Source: Streptomyces sp. NBC_00341
GTDB taxonomy: Bacteria > Actinomycetota > Actinomycetes > Streptomycetales > Streptomycetaceae
Reading direction: 5' to 3'
Length of the DNA: 64,000 nucleotides
Assembly: GCF_041435055.1 (NCBI RefSeq)
Contig: NZ_CP108002.1
Coordinates: 4,588,001 to 4,652,000 of the forward strand
Shown one piece after another: positions 16,815 through 24,822 of the stretch (within the stretch, counting starts at the first letter, position 1; each line of letters starts with the position of its first letter). The notes under the pieces were generated by a model. That model made no database searches and was not told where the DNA came from. It saw only the letters and a program-made list of their open reading frames with translations. Made by a program: the position numbers and the translations under genes.

Positions 16815-19334
16815 CTACTCGCCCGGGTGGGCGAGCTCGATGTCGTGGCCGTCGACCCCGTGACCGGCCACGGTCAGGGCGCCCGCCACCGGCGGGTAGC
16901 CGGTCGCGATGACCGAGTACTCGCCCGCGTCCAGGTCGGTGAAGGCGTACGCCCCGTCCTCCCCGGTCGTCGAGTTGGCGATGACGTTGCCCGCCGCGTC
17001 GATCAGCGTGACGCGGGCGTCCGGCAGCGGCCGCAGAGCCGAACCGGCCCGCACCACACCCTGGACCAGCGCGCCGGCCCGCAGTGCGGCGTCGACCCGG
17101 GTGACACCCTGGCCGCCGACCTCCACGGGCAGCGCCATCGGGCGGAACCCGGCCGCGTTCACCGCGACGGTCACCGAACCGGGGACCAGCTCACCGAAGG
17201 TGAACTCGCCCGCCTCGCCGGACTTCCCGGTGGCCAGCACGTCGCCGCGGACATCGGTCACGATGATCATGGCGCCCTCGACCGGCGTACCGCCCTCGGC
17301 GGCCCGCACGGTTCCGGCCAGCCCGCTCGTACCGGAGAGCAGGATGTCGTACGAGAGCGGCTCGTCGCCGACGACCACGGTGGACGCCTGCGGCTGGAAG
17401 CCGTCGGCGGACGCGATCAGCACGTACGAGCCGGCGCCCGGGGCGTCCAGACCGTAGGAACCGTCGGCCTGCGCGGCCGAGATGCCCAGCTGCCGGCCGC
17501 CCAGCGAGATCAGCGTGACGGCGGCGTGCCCGACGGGCGCGCCCTCGGCGCCGCGCACCACACCGCGTACCGCGGTGCCCTGCACGGTCGCCGCCGGAGC
17601 GGACCGGAGGGTGTCGACCGAGGTGACCCCGGCCGTTCCCTCGGAGGCCGGTGCGGCGGAACCGGACGGGACGCCGGCGAGGACCGCCGCGTCGACCGGG
17701 GCCGCTGCCTGTGCCGGGACCGCCTCGACGGGGGCTGCCTCGGCCGGGGCCGGGGCGTCCTTCCCCGCGTTCGTCCGCAGCGCGACCTCCTTGATGAAGA
17801 TCGTGACCAGGAAGGCGAGCAGTGCGGCCGGAGCCGCGTAGAGGAAGACGTCACCGACGCCGTGTCCGTAGGCGGCCTCGACGACCGTACGGAGCGGCGC
17901 GGGCAGCGTGGACAGGTTGGGGATGCCCCCGCCACCGGTGTTCATGGACGCGCCCTGGGGACCGAGGTCGGTCAGGCCGTCCTTGACGTAGTGGGTGACG
18001 CGGTTCGCCAGCACGGCGCCCAGTGCCGAGACACCGATGGCACCACCGAGCGAACGGAAGAACGTGACGACGGAGCTGGCCGAACCGAGGTCCTTGGGGT
18101 CGACCTGGTTCTGGGTGGCGAGCACCAGGTTCTGCATCATCATGCCGATGCCGAGACCCATCACGAACATGTAGATCGCGATGTGCCAGTACGTGGTGTC
18201 GTACCGGATGGTGCCGAGCATCCCGAGACCGGCGGTGAGCAGGAAGCCACCGCTGACCAGCCAGACCTTCCAGCGGCCCGTCTTGGTGATGATCTGGCCC
18301 GAGAGGGTCGAGGAGAGGAACAGACCCGTGATCATCGGGATCGTCATCACACCGGACATCGTCGGCGACTTGCCGCGCGCCAGCTGGAAGTACTGGCTGA
18401 AGAAGACGGTGCCCGCGAACATCCCGATACCGACGAACAGCGACGCCAGCGAGGCGAGCGTGATGGTGCGGTTGCGGAACAGCCGCAGCGGGATGATCGG
18501 TTCGCTGGCCCGGGACTCGGTGAAGACGAAGAGCAGCGCGAGGAGCACCGAGCCGGCCAGCATCACGCCGGTCTGCCAGGACATCCAGTTGTACTTGTCG
18601 CCCGCGAAGGTCACCCAGAGGAGCAGCAGGGAGACGGCGGAGCTGATGAAGAAGGCTCCGGTCCAGTCGACCTTGACCTCGCGCTTGACGACCGGGAGCT
18701 TCAGGGTCTTCTGGAGCACGATGAGGGCGATGACCGCGAACGGCACGCCGACGTAGAAGCACCAGCGCCAGCCCATCCAGCTGGTGTCGGTGATGACACC
18801 GCCGAGCAGCGGGCCGCCGACGGTGGCGACGGCGAAGACCGCGCCGAGGTAGCCGCTGTAGCGACCGCGCTCGCGGGGGGCGATCATCGCGGCCATCACG
18901 ATCTGGGCGAGGGCGGAGAGACCGCCGACGCCTATGCCCTGCACGACACGGCAGGCGATCAGCATGCCGCTGCTGGTCGACAGACCGGCGACGACCGAGC
19001 CGAGGACGTAGATGATCAGTGCTATCTGGACCAGCAGCTTCTTGCTGAACAGGTCGGAGAGCTTGCCCCACAGGGGGGTGGTCGCCGTCATGGCCAGCAG
19101 CGAGGCCGTGACGACCCAGGTGTACGAGCTCTGGCTGCCGCCGAGGTCGGAGATGATCTCCGGCAGGGCGTTGGAGACGACGGTGGACGACAGAATCGCG
19201 ACGAACATGCCGAGCAGCAGCCCGGTGAGTGCTTCCATGATCTGCCGGTGTGTCATCGGCGTGCCGTCGGAGGAATCGTTCCCTCCGTGCTTGGCGTGGC
19301 CGCCCCGCACACCGGTTGGTGTGGTCGTAGCCAT
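16815..19334 (-). CDS. DHA2-type MFS transporter fused to three carboxypeptidase-regulatory-like domains
   Basis: This is an 839-residue protein. Residues 30-540 are a 14-TM MFS drug transporter (motifs TPLWGKLSDLFSKK and GGVITDTSWMGWRWCFYVG). After a proline/alanine-rich linker (about 540-580), three tandem Ig-like CarboxypepD_reg repeats fill the rest. Each has a GxVxxxxGxPVxxAxV-like start and a DGxYxF/L turn (VRGVVRGAEGAPVGHAAV, GTVRAAEGGTPVEGAMI, GVVRAGSALRPLPDARV). Ordinary DHA2 pumps lack this extension. The ATG lies in ATTTAAATG with AGGA six bases upstream, 23 bp after the MarR stop; the two form an operon, and MarR repression is likely. Substrate unknown. Confidence 0.9.
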   Translation of the reverse strand: MATTTPTGVRGGHAKHGGNDSSDGTPMTHRQIMEALTGLLLGMFVAILSSTVVSNALPEIISDLGGSQSSYTWVVTASLLAMTATTPLWGKLSDLFSKKLLVQIALIIYVLGSVVAGLSTSSGMLIACRVVQGIGVGGLSALAQIVMAAMIAPRERGRYSGYLGAVFAVATVGGPLLGGVITDTSWMGWRWCFYVGVPFAVIALIVLQKTLKLPVVKREVKVDWTGAFFISSAVSLLLLWVTFAGDKYNWMSWQTGVMLAGSVLLALLFVFTESRASEPIIPLRLFRNRTITLASLASLFVGIGMFAGTVFFSQYFQLARGKSPTMSGVMTIPMITGLFLSSTLSGQIITKTGRWKVWLVSGGFLLTAGLGMLGTIRYDTTYWHIAIYMFVMGLGIGMMMQNLVLATQNQVDPKDLGSASSVVTFFRSLGGAIGVSALGAVLANRVTHYVKDGLTDLGPQGASMNTGGGGIPNLSTLPAPLRTVVEAAYGHGVGDVFLYAAPAALLAFLVTIFIKEVALRTNAGKDAPAPAEAAPVEAVPAQAAAPVDAAVLAGVPSGSAAPASEGTAGVTSVDTLRSAPAATVQGTAVRGVVRGAEGAPVGHAAVTLISLGGRQLGISAAQADGSYGLDAPGAGSYVLIASADGFQPQASTVVVGDEPLSYDILLSGTSGLAGTVRAAEGGTPVEGAMIIVTDVRGDVLATGKSGEAGEFTFGELVPGSVTVAVNAAGFRPMALPVEVGGQGVTRVDAALRAGALVQGVVRAGSALRPLPDARVTLIDAAGNVIANSTTGEDGAYAFTDLDAGEYSVIATGYPPVAGALTVAGHGVDGHDIELAHPGE

Positions 19335-19357
19335 TTAAATCCTTGTCTTTGCTTCTG

Positions 19358-19909
19358 TTACACGGGTGTACGGGTGTACGAGCCGTCGTCGCTGTCGGCC
19401 GGCCGGGTGCGGCATTCGCCGCTGTGCCGTCCGGGGGCGCACCCGCCGGATCCGCGACAGGAGAAACTGTCGCGCAGCCGGGCCAACAACGTGTTGAGCT
19501 GCCCGACCTCTTCGTCGGACCAATCCTGGAGGTGGTGGGCGAACATTTCGGTGGTCCGGCAGTTCAGGTCCGAGAGCACGTCCTCGCCCGCGGGGGTCAG
19601 CCGCAGGATCCGGGAACGCTTGTCCGCCGGGTCCGGGGACCGTTCGATCCAGCCGCGCTCCGCTACGTGGGCGACATGCCGGCTGGTAACCGACATATCG
19701 ACGTCGAGCAGTTCGGCCAGACTGCTGATCCGCATTTCGCCGTGCCGGCTCAGCAGAGCCAGTACGGCCGCGGAGCCCGCAGGACATTCGGCCGGAAGGA
19801 TGCGCGCGAGCCCTCGTTTCACGGCGCCGATGGCGCTCAGCTGCCGGGCCAGTTCTTCGTACTGACTCCGCGCGGCCACGGGACCCCCAGACATCATCAC
19901 ACCGGTCAT
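19358..19909 (-). CDS. MarR-family transcriptional regulator
   Basis: The protein has a winged helix-turn-helix of MarR type: SSLAELLDVDMSVTSRHVAHV is the recognition region, and ERGWIERSPDPADKRSRILRLT the wing. From ATG 19909 it is 183 residues. ATG at 19930, 19897 and 19894 are in frame and also possible. The frame is open further upstream, but that part contains the likely operators. It precedes the MFS fusion gene by 23 bp on the same strand, the usual layout for a repressor controlling its own efflux operon. The C-terminal 30 residues are a variable Cys/Gly/Arg-rich tail. Confidence 0.86.
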   Translation of the reverse strand: MTGVMMSGGPVAARSQYEELARQLSAIGAVKRGLARILPAECPAGSAAVLALLSRHGEMRISSLAELLDVDMSVTSRHVAHVAERGWIERSPDPADKRSRILRLTPAGEDVLSDLNCRTTEMFAHHLQDWSDEEVGQLNTLLARLRDSFSCRGSGGCAPGRHSGECRTRPADSDDGSYTRTPV

Positions 19910-19912
19910 CTT

Positions 19913-19955
19913 GTTGCTTAGGGCAACCATAGAAGCCGTTGGTTGCTGCAGGCAA
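19913..19955. promoter_or_regulatory. Two TTGC-N5-GCAA inverted repeats, probable MarR operators
   Basis: TTGCTTAGGGCAA (19914-19926, with flanking G/C making GTTGC-N5-GCAAC) and TTGCTGCAGGCAA (19943-19955) have identical arms and spacing, and their starts are 29 bp apart. They lie directly at or upstream of the MarR start. A degenerate third site TTGCATAAGTAA begins at 19968. Two like sites roughly three helical turns apart suggest autoregulation of the marR-MFS operon. Confidence 0.6.
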
Positions 19956-20452
19956 ACGAAATAGGGCTTGCATAAGTAAAGGAACGCAAAAGGCTCGGTA
20001 GGGGTGAAGTCAAAGCCCCAGCGTCTGCGGTGTGTAAGTGGTGGATGTGTCTCCTGCCACACTCGAGGCGTGTGCGAGGCGGTCCGGAGCCCGGTTTCCC
20101 ACCGGACGGGTCAGGCCCCCGGGCGATGCGGCACCGCCCGCGCGCCGTGCGCGATCGTCCCTCGCGCGTATATACGGGAGGACGGGCGGTCCGGAGTCGA
20201 CGCGATTCCCAAGTGGCCCAGGAGGCAACGGTGTTGTGCGCCGGGAGGGTAGCCGGGCCCGGAGCCGGGACCGGCCCGGTGCCCTTGCGGCCCGGCGGAT
20301 TCCGCACCGCACGCCCACGCGGTCACCGCCCCTCGCCCGGCCCTCCTCCGGTCTCCCCCCGGCACTTCCGCACCGTTTGCCCCGCTGCGCCCTCGCGCCT
20401 TCAACGCCCCGGGGGTTGGGCGCCCGCGCCGAGTTCGCTAGGGTCCTGCGAC
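19956..20452. other. Noncoding gap between divergent genes
   Basis: This roughly 500-bp gap separates the marR operon (leftward) from a small membrane-protein gene (rightward). The first 40 bp are relatively AT-rich and probably hold the marR promoter. CGTATATACG at 20167-20176 is a perfect 10-bp palindrome followed by GGGAGGACGG. Open frames crossing the rest lack Streptomyces codon bias. No RNA gene is recognisable. Confidence 0.5.
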
Positions 20453-20668
20453 ATGGCACACAACCCCCACGCCCCGCAGGGTCCCGAGGGCACAAGCGAC
20501 CCGGCAGGCAACACGCAGATGTTCCGCGCCTTCGTCGACGAGGGCGAGCCGCAGCGCCGGCAGCAGCCCGCGGCCGTGTCGTCCGGCGGCCCGAGGACCG
20601 GACTGATCGCCGCGGTCGTCGCGGTGATCGTCGTCCTCGGCGCGGTCGCCTGGCTCGCGCTCGGCTGA
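20453..20668 (+). CDS. Small single-pass membrane protein
   Basis: This 71-residue protein has a polar, Pro/Gln-rich cytoplasmic N-terminal half (NPHAPQGPEG...EGEPQRRQQPA). One hydrophobic helix follows at residues 50-69 (TGLIAAVVAVIVVLGAVAWLAL), ending two residues before the stop. I do not recognise a function. The frame is open to 20030, but codon bias and hydropathy support the ATG at 20453. It stands alone, facing a convergent lipoprotein gene 78 bp away. Confidence 0.7.
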   Translation: MAHNPHAPQGPEGTSDPAGNTQMFRAFVDEGEPQRRQQPAAVSSGGPRTGLIAAVVAVIVVLGAVAWLALG

Positions 20669-20746
20669 CCGACCCCGGCCACTCCGTCCCCGTCCGCCGA
20701 CTTCAGTCCGTCACTTCCGCTCCGTCACGTCTGTCACTTCCGCTCG

Positions 20747-21616
20747 TCACTTCCAGACAGCGGTGACGTCCCGGGTCTCGACGTGCATACCCAGCGGCAC
20801 CCGCCAGTCGTCCACACAGACGGTGTACGTCTTCTTCCGCGCCGCTCCCGCGTCGATCGGCGCGGGCAGCGGCGCTGTCGATTCCCGGGTCGCCCAGTCG
20901 ATGCCCAGCCCGCCGATGATGTGCGTGGCGAAGGTGACGGTGCCCGAACGCACCGGTGACCCACCGGTGTTGCGGAACTCCACGGTGACCTTCTCGCACC
21001 AGCGCTTGTCCGCCGCCGACCGTCCGGGCGCGCCCACCTTCAGCACGGCCGGTCCTGCGGGGGCGGTGGAGCCGGGCGCGGACGGGGTCGCGGGGGCGGT
21101 GGAGCCCCCCGAGCCGCCGGAGCCACCCGAGCCGCCGGAATCGGCGCCTCCGGAGCCGCTGGTGCCGCTTGAGCTTCCTGAGGGGGTGCGGCCCGCAGGG
21201 CTCGCGCCGCCGCCGCCGCTGCTGCCGTCCGCCGCGTGGCCCGGCGTGCCGGGCCGCCCGCTGCCGGAGCCACCGCCACCGCCCGTACCGCCCCCCGCGG
21301 CCGAGGAACCCGGCGAGGCCGGGGCTGAGCCCGAGGCGTCCCCGGGTCTCCCGGCTCCACCGCCGCTGCCAGCTCCGTCACCGCCCCCGCGCCTGTCCCC
21401 GTCCAGCGGGACCAGCGTGACCTTCCCCGAGGGCGCCACCGCCCCGGAGGGGGTCTTGCCGGGGTCCGCCTGTGCCGCGCCGACCGCCGTGTAGCCGTCG
21501 CCGCCGCCCGTACCGTCGCCGCAGCCTGCCAGGGTCCCGCCCAGGCACAGCACGGCCGCCGAGGCGGCGATCATGGTGCCTCGGCGGCCGTGCGGGCCGA
21601 ATGTCTGACGTCGCAT
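20747..21616 (-). CDS. Putative secreted lipoprotein with Gly/Ser-rich linker
   Basis: The 289-residue protein has a lipoprotein signal: basic start, hydrophobic core and lipobox TLAGC, with the acylated Cys near residue 32. A very long Gly/Ser/Ala/Pro low-complexity linker follows (about residues 60-185). The C-terminal domain (about 190-289) has two cysteines that could pair (WCEKVTVEFRN and TVCVDDW) and a beta-rich pattern (SPVRSGTVTFATHIIGG). This resembles an extracellular Ig-like or carbohydrate-binding-like domain, but I cannot name it. The long linker would hold that domain away from the membrane, within the wall. It is 57 bp from the sigF stop on the same strand but may have its own promoter. 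Confidence 0.7.
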   Translation of the reverse strand: MRRQTFGPHGRRGTMIAASAAVLCLGGTLAGCGDGTGGGDGYTAVGAAQADPGKTPSGAVAPSGKVTLVPLDGDRRGGGDGAGSGGGAGRPGDASGSAPASPGSSAAGGGTGGGGGSGSGRPGTPGHAADGSSGGGGASPAGRTPSGSSSGTSGSGGADSGGSGGSGGSGGSTAPATPSAPGSTAPAGPAVLKVGAPGRSAADKRWCEKVTVEFRNTGGSPVRSGTVTFATHIIGGLGIDWATRESTAPLPAPIDAGAARKKTYTVCVDDWRVPLGMHVETRDVTAVWK

Positions 21617-21673
21617 GGCGCCAGTGTGGCTGACGGTCCGTCAAATCGGAACCCGTGCGCCGCTGCACGCGGA

Positions 21674-22540
21674 TCAGTCGGCGATGAGCCCTTCCCTGAG
21701 CTGGGCGAGCGTGCGGGTCAGCAGGCGCGAGACGTGCATCTGCGAGATGCCGACCTCTTCGCCGATCTGCGACTGGGTCATGTTGGCGAAGAACCGCAGC
21801 ATGATGATCTGCCGTTCCCTGGGCGGGAGTTTGGCCAGCAGCGGCTTGAGGGACTCGCGGTACTCGACGCCCTCGAGCGCCGAGTCCTCGTATCCCAGCC
21901 GGTCGGCCAGCGAGCCCTCGCCGCCGTCGTCCTCTGGTGAGGGCGAGTCCAGCGAGGAGGCGGTGTAGGCGTTGCCGACGGCCAGGCCGTCGACGACATC
22001 CTCCTCGGAGACCCCGAGTGCCTTGGCCAGCTCCGGCACGGTCGGCGAGCGGTCGAGCTTCTGGGCGAGCTCGTCGCTGGTCTTGGTGAGGGCGAGCCGC
22101 AGCTCCTGGAGCCGACGGGGCACCCGCACGGACCAGGAGGTGTCCCGGAAGAAGCGCTTGATCTCGCCCACGACGGTGGGCATCGCGAACGTCGGGAACT
22201 CCACGCCGCGTTCGCAGTCGAACCGGTCGATCGCCTTGATCAGGCCGATCGTGCCGACCTGGACGATGTCCTCCATGGGTTCGTTGCGGCTGCGGAACCG
22301 CGCCGCGGCGTAACGCACCAGCGGCAGGTTGAGCTCGATGAGTGTGTCCCGCACATAGGCCCGCTCCGGGCTGTCCGTTCCATCTGGCCCCGGTGCGGGA
22401 CCCAGTGCGGCGAGCCGCACGAACAGTGAGCGGGACAGCGTGCGGGTGTCGATGGCTTCCGACGAGCTGGTGAGCACAACGGGTGCGGGTGCGCTCTTGG
22501 TGAGCGTGAGCACCTTCGAGCTGCCCTGTTCTGCGGACAT
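21674..22540 (-). CDS. sigF: RNA polymerase sigma factor, SigB/SigF/SigG family (SigF-like)
   Basis: This 288-residue protein has sigma regions 2 ([40 protein letters not shown]), 3 (RVPRRLQELRLALTKTSDEL) and 4 ([34 protein letters not shown]). This set is diagnostic for the SigB/F/G stress and sporulation group. Its length and its pairing with a second such gene directly upstream match sigF of Streptomyces, which acts late in spore maturation; I assign the symbol on that basis. Such sigmas are usually held by anti-sigma kinases, but none is adjacent here. ATG 22540 has GGGGGT five bases upstream. Confidence 0.88.
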   Translation of the reverse strand: MSAEQGSSKVLTLTKSAPAPVVLTSSSEAIDTRTLSRSLFVRLAALGPAPGPDGTDSPERAYVRDTLIELNLPLVRYAAARFRSRNEPMEDIVQVGTIGLIKAIDRFDCERGVEFPTFAMPTVVGEIKRFFRDTSWSVRVPRRLQELRLALTKTSDELAQKLDRSPTVPELAKALGVSEEDVVDGLAVGNAYTASSLDSPSPEDDGGEGSLADRLGYEDSALEGVEYRESLKPLLAKLPPRERQIIMLRFFANMTQSQIGEEVGISQMHVSRLLTRTLAQLREGLIAD

Positions 22541-22677
22541 GCCACCCCCTTGAGGTCGCGGACGGTCGCGGTGGCCGCGACCATCGGAGGAACGCAGCCT
22601 CCACCTGAATACCGGAAGCGAGGCGGCGGCAAACGCGGTTCCCGCAGAATGTCACATGTCGGCAACGCGCTGTAGTG

Positions 22678-22691
22678 ACTTGTCGACAAGT
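22678..22691. promoter_or_regulatory. Perfect 14-bp palindrome upstream of sigF
   Basis: ACTTGTCGACAAGT is fully self-complementary and lies 138 bp before the sigF start, in the 234-bp gap after the upstream sigma gene. It could be an operator; no matching regulator is identified in the window. Confidence 0.45.
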
Positions 22692-22774
22692 CTTGGGTGA
22701 GTCTGTGCAGTTAACGAGCGGTTTGCCGTATGTCATCGGGCGGAAATGCTTAAGCAGCGTTCTACCCGTTCCGG

Positions 22775-23749
22775 TTACGCCTCGATCCTGTTTGCGGATC
22801 GCAGTCGGGCGAAACTTCTGGCGAGAAGCCTTGACACATGCATCTGTGAGACGCCCAGTTCCGCGCTGATCTGGGACTGCGTCAGATTGCTGTAGTAGCG
22901 CAGCAGCAGGATCCGCTGCTCGCGTTCGGGCAGCTGTACGAGCAGGTGCCGGACCAGATCGCGGTGCTCGACACCGGCCAGGGCCGGGTCCTCGTAGCCG
23001 AGCCGGTCGAGCAGTCCGGGCAGCCCGTCGCCCTCCTGGGCCGCTTCGAGCGAGGTCGCGTGGTACGAGCGCCCCGCCTCGATGCAGGCCAGCACCTCGT
23101 CCTCGGAGATCTTCAGCCGGGCGGCGATCTCCGCGGTGGTGGGCGAGCGGCCGTGAGCCGTCGTCAGGTCCTCTGTGGCGCCGGTGACCTGGACCCAGAG
23201 CTCGTGCAGCCGGCGCGGTACGTGGACGGTCCGCACGTTGTCCCGGAAGTACCGCTTGATCTCTCCGACCACGGTCGGCATCGCGAAGGTCGGGAACTGG
23301 ACACCCCGTTCGGGGTCGAACCGGTCGATGGCGTTGATCAGGCCGATCGTGCCGACCTGGACGACGTCCTCCATCGGCTCGTTGCGGCTCCGGAACCGCG
23401 CCGCGGCGTACCGCACGAGCGGGAGGTTCGCCTCGATCAGCGCCGTCCGGACCCGGCCGTGCTCCGCGGTGCCCGGCTCCAGCCCCTTGAGCTGCCCGAA
23501 GAGGACCTGGGTGAGCGCCCTGGTGTCCGCGCCCCGGGTTCTGGCGGGGGTGGCGGTGTCGTCGGGCGTCTCGGTCTCGATCGTCTGCACAGCTTGCTGC
23601 GGTGGCTGCGGCGGTGACTGCTGCGGCGTCTGTTGCAGCTGTTGTTGTTGCTGCGACGGTGACTGCTGCGGTGACTGCTGCGGCGGCTGGGCGGTCTGCG
23701 GGGGCTGGGCGGTCTGGGGAGGCACTTGAGGCGCTGTACTGGCCGGCAC
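22775..23749 (-). CDS. sigN: RNA polymerase sigma factor, SigB/SigF/SigG family (probable SigN)
   Basis: The 324-residue protein has a Gln/Pro-rich N-terminal tail (about residues 1-60). The same sigma region 2/3/4 set as its neighbour follows: [59 protein letters not shown] and [15 protein letters not shown]. In Streptomyces, sigN lies beside sigF, and this pairing suggests the name; without alignment this is less certain than the family. It is 234 bp upstream of sigF on the same strand, so each probably has its own promoter. The polyQ/P tail is unusually long for the group. Confidence 0.85.
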   Translation of the reverse strand: MPASTAPQVPPQTAQPPQTAQPPQQSPQQSPSQQQQQLQQTPQQSPPQPPQQAVQTIETETPDDTATPARTRGADTRALTQVLFGQLKGLEPGTAEHGRVRTALIEANLPLVRYAAARFRSRNEPMEDVVQVGTIGLINAIDRFDPERGVQFPTFAMPTVVGEIKRYFRDNVRTVHVPRRLHELWVQVTGATEDLTTAHGRSPTTAEIAARLKISEDEVLACIEAGRSYHATSLEAAQEGDGLPGLLDRLGYEDPALAGVEHRDLVRHLLVQLPEREQRILLLRYYSNLTQSQISAELGVSQMHVSRLLARSFARLRSANRIEA

Positions 23750-23894
23750 GATGACGCCACCCCTTTGCGGTCAACTTCGGTCAATTCATCCGTCAAAAGC
23801 GGTCATAGCATCACAAGACATGTCCACTATGTGCAAGCACCCTATTGCGCCGTGTTGGCTGTGCTGACGTCGAATCGGTTTAAACACAAAGAAA

Positions 23895-23921
23895 AGCCCC
23901 TCACCGCTGTGGTGAGGGGCT
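23895..23921 (-). terminator. Rho-independent terminator of the Dabb gene
   Basis: On the minus strand an 11-bp perfect stem (AGCCCCTCACC with GGTGAGGGGCT, 5-nt loop) is followed by TTTCTTTGTG, a T-rich run. It lies 16 bp after the stop at 23938. Confidence 0.88.
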
Positions 23922-23937
23922 CGCAGGGCCGAAGGGG

Positions 23938-24231
23938 TCAGAACGGGTAGTCGGCGATCACCCAGGTGGCGAATTCACGCCACTGTCCGGCGGCAGCCTG
24001 GTGGGCCGGATGCTCGATGTAGCTCTTCAGCGCGGCCTCGTCGGCGACGGCGGAGTTGATGGCGAAGTCGTACGCGATCGGCCGGTCCGTGATGTTCCAG
24101 GCGCACTCCCAGAACTCCAGCCCGGGGACCTTGTCCGCCAGTTCCTGGAAGGCCCTGGCCCCCGCGACGACCCGCGGTTCGTCGCGCGCGACGCCATCGT
24201 TCAGCTTGAACAGGACCAGATGGCGGATCAT
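23938..24231 (-). CDS. Dabb (stress-responsive alpha/beta barrel) family protein
   Basis: This 97-residue protein begins with the Dabb signature MIRHLVLFKLNDG, continues with ELADKVPGLEFWECAWN and ends with AYDFAINSAVADEAALKSYIEHPAHQ. It has the dimeric ferredoxin-like fold typical of the family at full family length. Family members include plant stress proteins and some small enzymes, but the bacterial role is mostly unknown. It starts 10 bp after the stop of a small membrane-protein gene, so the two are probably cotranscribed, and ends at a strong terminator. Confidence 0.88.
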   Translation of the reverse strand: MIRHLVLFKLNDGVARDEPRVVAGARAFQELADKVPGLEFWECAWNITDRPIAYDFAINSAVADEAALKSYIEHPAHQAAAGQWREFATWVIADYPF

Positions 24232-24241
24232 GGGGGTACTC

Positions 24242-24406
24242 CTAATTCACGAGCTCGGACATGAAGTCACCGACGCTCTGCGCGGCACTCGAAACGCCCT
24301 CGAAGCCTACTTGGACGAGATCGGCGGCTCTGGCCGGGGACGTGATGATCGTGTACAGCACGAAGACGACTATCAAGTAGAGAGCGATCTTCTTCGCTTG
24401 CACCAT
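24242..24406 (-). CDS. Small membrane or secreted protein of unknown function
   Basis: From the ATG at 24406 the protein is 54 residues: a short basic start (MVQAKK), a hydrophobic stretch (IALYLIVVFVLYTIIT) and a C-terminal amphipathic part ending GDFMSELVN. It could be a one-pass membrane protein or carry an uncleaved signal. ATG at 24496 would add 30 basic residues and is the alternative. I recognise no function. It is followed by the Dabb gene after 10 bp. Confidence 0.65.
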   Translation of the reverse strand: MVQAKKIALYLIVVFVLYTIITSPARAADLVQVGFEGVSSAAQSVGDFMSELVN

Positions 24407-24615
24407 CGGCCCCTGACTCCCCTTCGATCCCCTGCGCGGTCGGGCGAGTCTATCCGCACGAATGGCCGTATCCACTTGGTGTTTCCGATCACTCATGCGG
24501 ACTTTAGGGACCAAGGACCCGGCGACCAAGGCCCTTCGCCCGCCCGCTCGGCCCCCGGCGCGGGGCAGGATGGATGACGAGCCCGGCGGATGTGGCAGAA
24601 ACTCCGCAGGGCGAG

Positions 24616-24730
24616 GAACAGGACCTCTCTGTGGGGTCCTCGCCGCGGCACCCCCCCCGATCGCGGCAAGGGCCGGAAGGTCCTGTTCTCATCGGGGGGA
24701 GCGGCTTGTCCCCCCGATGCCGCTCCCCCC
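24616..24730. other. Dense set of overlapping inverted repeats in a noncoding gap
   Basis: The 416-bp gap 24407-24822 holds no gene. Within it, GAACAGGACCT (24616-24626) pairs perfectly with AGGTCCTGTTC (24678-24688). CATCGGGGGGA (24690-24700) pairs with TCCCCCCGATG (24709-24719). GGGGGGAGCGGC (24694-24705) pairs with GCCGCTCCCCCC (24719-24730). The last two stems are mutually exclusive. GGCGAGGA/TCCTCGCC (24610/24637) competes with the first. On the minus strand this lies in the region upstream of the 24406 gene. It may be a structured leader or terminators; no known riboswitch class is recognised. Confidence 0.5.
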
Positions 24731-24747
24731 GACCTGAGCGGTAGCAC

Positions 24748-24790
24748 AGCACGCGGGCCCCGGTTCGTTTCCGAACCGGGCCCGCGTGCT
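24748..24790 (-). terminator. Terminator hairpin of the beta-helix/AAA gene
   Basis: A stem of 19-20 bp (AGCACGCGGGCCC... with ...GGGCCCGCGTGCT, one bulged C) and a 4-nt loop lies 33 bp after the stop at 24823 on the minus strand. It has no long T run, which is common in Streptomyces. Confidence 0.75.
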
Positions 24791-24822
24791 GTCACGGGGC
24801 GTTCCGAGGCGCCCCGGCCGGG

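Noticed and set aside
20030-20452. N-terminal extension of the 71-residue membrane protein.
   Set aside because: Poor codon bias, Arg/Pro-rich composition and overlap with the promoter region of the divergent gene.
24407-24822. tRNA or known riboswitch in the structured gap.
   Set aside because: No cloverleaf, T-loop or known aptamer motif could be recognised; only hairpins are supported.
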